This document shows positions 58,906-64,000 of a DNA stretch of 64,000 nucleotides, in pieces. Each line of letters opens with the position of its first letter. The stretch's first letter is position 1. The stretch comes from JACMRP01 sp047302465 (GTDB lineage: Bacteria; Bdellovibrionota; Bdellovibrionia; Bdellovibrionales; Bdellovibrionaceae). Location of the stretch: positions 4,154,001-4,218,000 of the forward strand of contig NZ_CP178621.1 in the NCBI RefSeq assembly GCF_047302465.1, in the 5' to 3' direction. Under the pieces are notes generated by a model, which saw only the letters and a list, made by a program, of their open reading frames with translations, was not told where the DNA came from and did not search any database. Position numbers and translations under genes: made by a program.

Positions 58906-60747
58906 TTAGTGAAGCCCCGGGTAAGCTGCTTTCAAAGCTTTTATTTTCTCTTCCACGGCTTTTTGGGTCAGCGGATTTGAACTGTTTCGTTGGGCTTTGA
59001 GATCGTTGAAGGCCGCCGTGATCGTATTTTCGATCTCTTCGGGGGCTCCCGATCGGCGCTGATTCCGATAGCGTTCTTTGATGCTGTTTTCGATCTTCAC
59101 CCACTTGGCCTTGGTAACCTCGGTTAACTTCTCGGTTTTACCGGAATAGGCCGCCAGGTTCTCTAACATATAGAGTTCGCGTTCGGTCATCTTATTAAGT
59201 TGCTGATTGAGCTGGGTTGGATTCGCAAGATCTACCTTCTGCTCTTTCACATACGCCATGTAAGCCCTCTGGTAAGCGCCTGCGGACTCTTGGGTTTTAC
59301 CTAGGTTGCCTGCTGCTTCTGCGTGAAGACGATGCCATTGGGAATAGTCTTCCTTCGAGGCTGCATTTACGTATTTTTCATAGTCTTTGAGCTGGAGGGC
59401 CTTTTGAAGGCGAGCAAGTTCCGCCGCATCTTCTGTTCTATCTATCCCCGTAATTCCGTTTCTCATCATTATATTTGTGTCGTTTATCGAGAAATAAGGT
59501 CCACCCGTTTCAGGATTTATTTTCTGCGAGAGTTTGAACTTCTCATCCTTGTCGGCCTTTGTCAGAGTTTGATAGGTCCGGCCTTCGGAGGTACCAACCT
59601 CATGCATTTTTTGAAGTTGTTTGGCTTCTGCTGCCGAAAGCTTACGACCTGCAAGAGCTTCTAAAGACGCGACTCTTTCTCCTGGGGTCATCGAGCCTGC
59701 CATCTTAAGGATTTCATCTTTTTGTGAGGCGTTTGTTAACTGCTGACCAACGCCTCCACTGCCACGACGGTCTGCGCTTTTCACCATCCTCACAAAGTCT
59801 TTTACTTTTTGCGTGGTTTTTGCGGCCTGAGCGGCTTCACCGGCAACGGCTGCGACTTCAACATTTTTTAAGTTGTTAGCAGGAACTCCCGCTAATTTTG
59901 CGATCTTACCAAGGTGTGCGGCTTTCATTGCTAAACCTGCTGGGCCTGCTGCAACCGTCGCAACAAATGCTATCGCTTCACAAGTTAAGGCGGCGGCTTC
60001 GTACGTATTGTAACATTGAAGTTTTACGCCCATTTCATTGAGCTTCGCATGTGCTGCCCCGATCAAGTTCGGAAACTTTCCGCCCGACTCGCCTTTCATG
60101 CTTTTGACCCAGCCTACGTACTCTTGCTCTTCCGGTGTGTATTTAGAGTCATCTTCATCAAGACGTAAGCGCACTTGTTCCATCGCAATGAGTCCTTGGC
60201 GACCTTGCGCGGTCTTCAAACTTTCTTTGAGTCTTGCACAATCGGATCTCTGCACAACGCCTTCTGCAGGCGCTTCTACGCGCAACATTTTAGGAACGCT
60301 ATTGTTGTAGTCCGCAAAGATCGCTTTCTTTTTAGCGGGATCTTTATCGCAGAGTGCGTTTTCATTTCTTTCTTTTTCAGCGTTAGCAACCATCTTCGCG
60401 GTGCCTACACCTATCATTGTCCCAATAACCTTCGTCGTATGTACGACAAAGTTCCAACCTCCCATGGCGCAGCCAGATCTAAAATCGAAATTCGTCTCTA
60501 GCGCTTTCAGCACAACATTTTTCTCTTCGCACACAAGGCCTTTTTCGTCTGGATTTTCGTTGTTTTGTTTCATCTTGGCGTAAAGATCCTGGCACTCTTT
60601 CGAACCTTTGGTTTCTAAACAGTCGTAATGAACGAAATCTTGCAGGCCTTCTAAAGAAAATAAATCCGCACGCGGTTTACACATTTGGTCCGCGTTGGCA
60701 GCAAAAGGAAATAGAATTGTTACAAGCAAGATGAGTCGAATTGCCAT
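58906..60747 (-). CDS. Large secreted protein of unknown family with a TPR-like C-terminus
   Basis: The 613-residue protein has a signal peptide (MAIRLILLVTILFPFAANA), then a Cys-containing N-terminal domain (at least six Cys in the first 95 residues). A hydrophobic Ala/Gly segment lies near 253-275 (AIAFVATVAAGPAGLAMKAA). A long helical region ends in TPR-like helices (YSQWHRLHAEAAGNLGKTQE). No catalytic motif is recognised. Its length and layout recall the 614-residue protein at 1362-3206, but I see no clear sequence similarity. Confidence 0.7.
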   Translation of the reverse strand: MAIRLILLVTILFPFAANADQMCKPRADLFSLEGLQDFVHYDCLETKGSKECQDLYAKMKQNNENPDEKGLVCEEKNVVLKALETNFDFRSGCAMGGWNFVVHTTKVIGTMIGVGTAKMVANAEKERNENALCDKDPAKKKAIFADYNNSVPKMLRVEAPAEGVVQRSDCARLKESLKTAQGRQGLIAMEQVRLRLDEDDSKYTPEEQEYVGWVKSMKGESGGKFPNLIGAAHAKLNEMGVKLQCYNTYEAAALTCEAIAFVATVAAGPAGLAMKAAHLGKIAKLAGVPANNLKNVEVAAVAGEAAQAAKTTQKVKDFVRMVKSADRRGSGGVGQQLTNASQKDEILKMAGSMTPGERVASLEALAGRKLSAAEAKQLQKMHEVGTSEGRTYQTLTKADKDEKFKLSQKINPETGGPYFSINDTNIMMRNGITGIDRTEDAAELARLQKALQLKDYEKYVNAASKEDYSQWHRLHAEAAGNLGKTQESAGAYQRAYMAYVKEQKVDLANPTQLNQQLNKMTERELYMLENLAAYSGKTEKLTEVTKAKWVKIENSIKERYRNQRRSGAPEEIENTITAAFNDLKAQRNSSNPLTQKAVEEKIKALKAAYPGLH

Positions 60748-60844
60748 GCGATTTTATCGGATTCGCTATGGCAGTGCTCCAGTAGTTTCCACGAAATATT
60801 AACGGAAACACCTTCTTGTCACTCTTAGGACCTAGACTTAACTC

Positions 60845-62383
60845 TTAAACAAAGAAGATTTCGTATTGTTCAATGTGGTAATTTGGCTCAATTTTAAACG
60901 CCACAGAGCGACCCAGTTTTCTCTCGATGTGCTCTAGACTTTCGCCTTCCATTTCGTAGATCCAGTCGACAACTTCCGCATGGCAATGAACAACGATATT
61001 GGTTTTCTTGTTTTCAAGAATACCAGCGTCGCGCTCAAGCTCGCGGAAGATTTCATTGGCGATTGTCGATTTACGTTTGATGTAGCCCTTGCCTTCACAG
61101 TACGAGCAAGGTTCACACAAAGTTTTAATCAAGCTTGGACGAATACGTTTGCGAGTCATTTCCACCAAACCCAATTGGGACATGGAAACAATATTGGTGC
61201 GGGCGCGATCTCTTTGCAGTTCTTCAGCAAGCGCATCCAAAACTTTTTCGCGGTGAGATTCTTTTTCCATATCGATGAAATCGATGATGATAATCCCGCC
61301 ACAGTTTCTGATTCTGAGCTGATGGGCGATCTCGCGAACGGCTTCTAGGTTGGTTTTTAAAATCGTGTCTTCGAGGTCTTTTTTGCCCACGAATTTACCC
61401 GTGTTCACGTCGATAACAACAAGAGCTTCGGCCTCGTCGATAACGATGTAACCACCGGATTTAAGCCAGATTTTTCGTTCCATGGAACGAGAGATTTCGA
61501 TGTCGATGTCATAAAGATCAAATAGTGGTTTTTTCTCTTCGTAAAAGACCACGTTCTGTTTGTACTTCGGCATCAGCTGAGCCACAAACTTCGTTACTTT
61601 TTTATGAATCTCTTCGTCATCAACCCAAACGCTAGAAACGCTTTCGCTCATCAGATCTCTGAGCGAGCGAAGTTCAACCTCGGGTTCTTGATGGATTAGG
61701 CCCGGTGCTTTTTTCTTTTCATAGTTTTTGAAAACTTCTTTACCGAGGCGATCCAGATACTCGATGTCTGAACGAAGGCTTTCTTCACTGGCGCCTTCAC
61801 CCGCGGTTCTGACAATCACGCCCCCTTGAGGGTTGATTTTCTGAACGATGTTACGAAGGCGATCACGTTCTTCGTCGTTTTCAATACGACGAGAAACCCC
61901 CAAGTGACGAACCGTTGGTAGATAAACCACACAACGACCTGGCAAAGAAATGTGAGTCGTAAGACGAGCTCCCTTGGTCCCAAGTGGATCTTTCGCCACT
62001 TGCACTAGGATAGATTGACCTTCTTTGATTAAATCTTGGATTGGTGTTTTGTTTTGGTGAGTTGACGGCGGAAGACTGTCTGCATCGGTATCAGAATCTG
62101 AACCTAAAACATCGTCACGGTCCAAATCCGCAAAAGGATAGGCCCCCGAATCGACATCTTCACGAATATCACCCACGTACAAGAAGGCTGCCTTATCTAG
62201 ACCAATGTCTACAAAGGCCGCTTGCATACCAGGTAAGACACGAATCACGTGGCCACGATAAACGGAGCCGACCAAGGTCGGGGACGTTTTTCTTTCGATC
62301 TTCAAATCTGTTAAAACTCCGCCCTCCACGTATGCAACGCGAGTTTCGTGTGGTTTTACATTGATGAGAATTTCTGCAGACAT
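60845..62383 (-). CDS. rng: Ribonuclease G (Rne/Rng family)
   Basis: It is an endoribonuclease for 16S rRNA 5' maturation and mRNA decay. The 512-residue protein has an S1 domain (VGSVYRGHVIRVLPGMQAAF) with an acidic insert (about 80-110). The catalytic DNase I-like part has VIDVNTGKFVGKKDLE and IIIIDFIDMEKESHR, and the zinc-link Cys pair is CEPCSYCEGKG. The long C-terminal scaffold of RNase E is absent, so RNase G is preferred. Confidence 0.93.
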   Translation of the reverse strand: MSAEILINVKPHETRVAYVEGGVLTDLKIERKTSPTLVGSVYRGHVIRVLPGMQAAFVDIGLDKAAFLYVGDIREDVDSGAYPFADLDRDDVLGSDSDTDADSLPPSTHQNKTPIQDLIKEGQSILVQVAKDPLGTKGARLTTHISLPGRCVVYLPTVRHLGVSRRIENDEERDRLRNIVQKINPQGGVIVRTAGEGASEESLRSDIEYLDRLGKEVFKNYEKKKAPGLIHQEPEVELRSLRDLMSESVSSVWVDDEEIHKKVTKFVAQLMPKYKQNVVFYEEKKPLFDLYDIDIEISRSMERKIWLKSGGYIVIDEAEALVVIDVNTGKFVGKKDLEDTILKTNLEAVREIAHQLRIRNCGGIIIIDFIDMEKESHREKVLDALAEELQRDRARTNIVSMSQLGLVEMTRKRIRPSLIKTLCEPCSYCEGKGYIKRKSTIANEIFRELERDAGILENKKTNIVVHCHAEVVDWIYEMEGESLEHIERKLGRSVAFKIEPNYHIEQYEIFFV

Positions 62384-62496
62384 AGTGACCTCTGGCTCTG
62401 TCCTTAGTCTAGATCCGTACGCTAAGGCAATGAGTATTTAAATTTTAAGGGCTTTTCGCCGAAAAGATAAGTGAAAAACTGTGTGAAAGGGTCCTC

Positions 62497-63573
62497 ATGG
62501 CAACAATAGATGAATTATTCCGATTGATGGTCGACCAAGGCGCATCAGATCTTCACATCACAAGTGGAGCTCCGCCTTACCTCCGTCTTCATGGAAATAT
62601 GATCGCTTTGAATTACCGTGAGCTATCCAGCCAGGATGTGCAAGGTTTAATCTTTGAAATTCTGAGCGAAAAGCAAAAAAAATCTTTTATTGAGAAATGG
62701 GAACTCGATTGCGCTTACACTCTGCAAGGAGTCGGTCGTTTCCGTTGCAACATCTTCATGCAGCGTAAAGGTCTTGGCGCCGTTTTCCGTATCATTCCAG
62801 AAAAAATCAAAACAGCTCAAGAGCTTAATTTGCCTCCGGCAATTATGGACGTAATTGATTGTGAAAAAGGTTTGGTGTTGGTTACGGGTCCAACGGGTTC
62901 TGGAAAATCCACAACCCTAGCGTCACTGATCCATCATATCAACGCGACTCGCGAAGCTCACATTATCACGGTTGAAGACCCGATCGAATTCGTGCATCCA
63001 AATATTAAATCTCTGATCAACCAACGTGAAGTAGGAAGTCATACAAAGTCTTTTGCCAACGCGCTTAAAGCGGCGCTTCGTGAAGATCCGGATATCTTAC
63101 TCGTGGGTGAGTTGCGTGACCTTGAAACTATTTCTTTGGCACTGACTGCCGCAGAAACGGGACACATCGTGTTTGGTACGCTTCACACCAACAGTGCGGC
63201 AAAAACTATTGACCGTATCATTGACGTTTTCCCATCTGGTCAGCAGCAGCAAATCAGAACGATGCTTGCAGAGAGCTTGCGTGGAGTTATCGCCCAAACT
63301 CTGTTTACTCGCGCTGATGGTCAAGGCCGTATTGCTGCATACGAGATTATGAGAAATACCAAAGCGATCGGGAACTTAATTCGCGAAAGCAAAATCCATC
63401 AAATTCCTTCTGCAATGCAGACCGGCTCTTCAAGCGGTATGATCCTCTTCGAAAAATACATCGAGGACTTGGTCAAAAAAGGAAAAGTGTCTGCTCACGA
63501 TGCAAAAACTTTCCTTGGTAAAGAAGGCGATACGACAATGGCAAGCCCCGGCGGCGGTACCAAAGTAGGTTAG
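62497..63573 (+). CDS. pilT: Type IV pilus retraction ATPase PilT
   Basis: It is a hexameric ATPase that depolymerises type IV pili. The 358-residue protein has the N-terminal GASDLHITSGAPPYLRLHG, Walker A GPTGSGKSTT and the Asp box VEDPIEFVH. Walker B lies in REDPDILLVGELRD, the His box is FGTLHTNSA, and the PilT-specific AIREGK-like NLIRESKIHQIP follows. It stands alone with a terminator at 63602-63633. Type IV pili drive host attachment in Bdellovibrio, which fits. Confidence 0.96.
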   Translation: MATIDELFRLMVDQGASDLHITSGAPPYLRLHGNMIALNYRELSSQDVQGLIFEILSEKQKKSFIEKWELDCAYTLQGVGRFRCNIFMQRKGLGAVFRIIPEKIKTAQELNLPPAIMDVIDCEKGLVLVTGPTGSGKSTTLASLIHHINATREAHIITVEDPIEFVHPNIKSLINQREVGSHTKSFANALKAALREDPDILLVGELRDLETISLALTAAETGHIVFGTLHTNSAAKTIDRIIDVFPSGQQQQIRTMLAESLRGVIAQTLFTRADGQGRIAAYEIMRNTKAIGNLIRESKIHQIPSAMQTGSSSGMILFEKYIEDLVKKGKVSAHDAKTFLGKEGDTTMASPGGGTKVG

Positions 63574-63601
63574 TTTTTTGACTTTCATGTAAAGCCTAGA
63601 T

Positions 63602-63633
63602 AACCTCCCAAGTAACGATTGGGAGGTTCTTTT
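63602..63633 (+). terminator. Terminator of pilT that contains the deoC ribosome binding site
   Basis: AACCTCCCAA (63602-63611), a 7-nt loop and TTGGGAGGTT (63619-63628) form a perfect 10-bp stem followed by CTTTTTT. The 3' arm contains GGGAGG, which lies 7 nt before the TTG start of deoC. Confidence 0.9.
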
Positions 63634-64000
63634 TTGAAAAATCTTGCCTCATACATTGACCATACGATTTTGAAACCGGAAACCACCGAATCGCAGATTC
63701 GTCAGCTTTGCAAAGAGGCTCTCGAGAATCGGTTTTTCAGCGTCTGTGTAAACACCAGCTTTGTTCCACTATGCAAAGAACTTCTTAAAGGATCTTCCGT
63801 CAAGGTTTGCGCTGTTGTTGGTTTTCCTTTGGGCGCAATGAGCACTCCTGCAAAAGCTTTTGAAACTAAGTGGGCCGTTGAAAATGGTGCTGATGAAATC
63901 GATATGGTTATTCAAATCGGCGCACTGAAATCTTATCAATATGACTACGTACGTACGGATATTCAAAAAGTTGTCGAAGCAGCACAAGGTCGCACAGTGA
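63634..64000 (+). CDS. deoC: Deoxyribose-phosphate aldolase (5' part, cut by window edge)
   Basis: It cleaves deoxyribose 5-phosphate in nucleoside catabolism. Only the first 122 codons are visible. The TTG start is chosen because GGGAGG lies 7 nt upstream and the protein then begins with the family N-terminus, SYIDHTILKPETTESQIRQL. The rest reads FFSVCVNTSFVPLCKEL, VVGFPLGAMSTPAK and AVENGADEIDMVI, all typical. Predatory bacteria take up host nucleic acids, so a nucleoside salvage enzyme fits. Confidence 0.95.
   Translation, partial: MKNLASYIDHTILKPETTESQIRQLCKEALENRFFSVCVNTSFVPLCKELLKGSSVKVCAVVGFPLGAMSTPAKAFETKWAVENGADEIDMVIQIGALKSYQYDYVRTDIQKVVEAAQGRTV

Noticed and set aside
58850..59104. 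84-codon minus-strand frame overlapping the start of the spacer near 58900
   Set aside because: It lies in another frame of the 613-residue gene and shows arginine/serine-rich shadow composition.

Overview
The window looks like a stretch of chromosome from a predatory or predator-like member of the Bdellovibrionota (Bdellovibrio or a close relative). This is an inference. It rests on dense gene packing, many signal-peptide proteins of unknown family, a delta-proteobacterial style arrangement of core genes, an LDH-like malate dehydrogenase next to sucCD, and several secreted DUF1254, DUF2844 and DUF3443 proteins. No rRNA genes, insertion sequences, prophage or CRISPR arrays were seen. One tRNA gene (Phe, GAA) is present.

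Bases 1-5550 hold accessory genes: a truncated unknown protein at the left edge, a small secreted protein with three cysteine repeats, a large secreted unknown, an ankyrin protein and a membrane-TPR protein. Bases 5890-16500 form a long plus-strand housekeeping block: rpsB, tsf, pyrH, frr, uppS, cdsA, rseP, tsaB, a MinD-like ATPase, a J-like/RodZ-type HTH protein, rluD and pgeF. It covers translation, UMP supply, undecaprenyl and phospholipid synthesis, envelope proteolysis and tRNA modification. Bases 16550-20840 carry a secreted metalloprotease, a DUF1254 protein, a 3-methyladenine DNA glycosylase and a possible phospholipase.

Bases 20850-24650 (minus strand) carry tRNA-Phe, a reverse-transsulfuration pair (cystathionine gamma-lyase type and cystathionine beta-synthase type), a small unknown and two T2SS-F/Tad-type membrane proteins. 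A 30-residue Lys/Ala/Thr protein follows on the plus strand. Bases 25026-29536 encode an MCE/Mla-type lipid transporter with two ATPases, two permeases, one MCE protein and an outer-membrane partner. Its two ATPases carry complementary motif defects, which predict one active and one degenerate ATP site. Bases 29660-32665 are mdh-sucC-sucD.

Bases 32720-36860 hold a beta-barrel candidate, a DUF2844/DUF3443 pair and a second DUF1254 protein. Bases 37011-43000 hold ndk, an RlmD/TrmA-type methyltransferase, a PilF-like TPR protein, rodZ, a GT39-type membrane enzyme and a PHP-like protein; the ndk...pilF-rodZ order is a widespread cell-envelope arrangement. A ferredoxin and a DEDDh exonuclease follow. 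Bases 44023-48028 are a four-gene exported operon of unknown role: a thioredoxin-like protein without CxxC, a propeller-like protein, a diheme cytochrome c and a lipoprotein. A structured spacer and nadE follow.

Bases 50445-58680 include a pilin-like protein, a TPR protein and a minus-strand block: rplU-rpmA, then obg, a nadD-rsfS fusion, rlmH, comF, lolA and rimO. The window ends with a large secreted unknown, rng, pilT and the start of deoC.

Themes worth following are the asymmetric Mla-type transporter, Lys/Ala-rich tails on S2 and L21 together with the free-standing 30-residue protein, and several genes whose candidate promoters sit 6-7 nt from the start codon with no Shine-Dalgarno sequence, as expected for leaderless mRNAs. 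All identifications come from reading the sequence; no database search was run.
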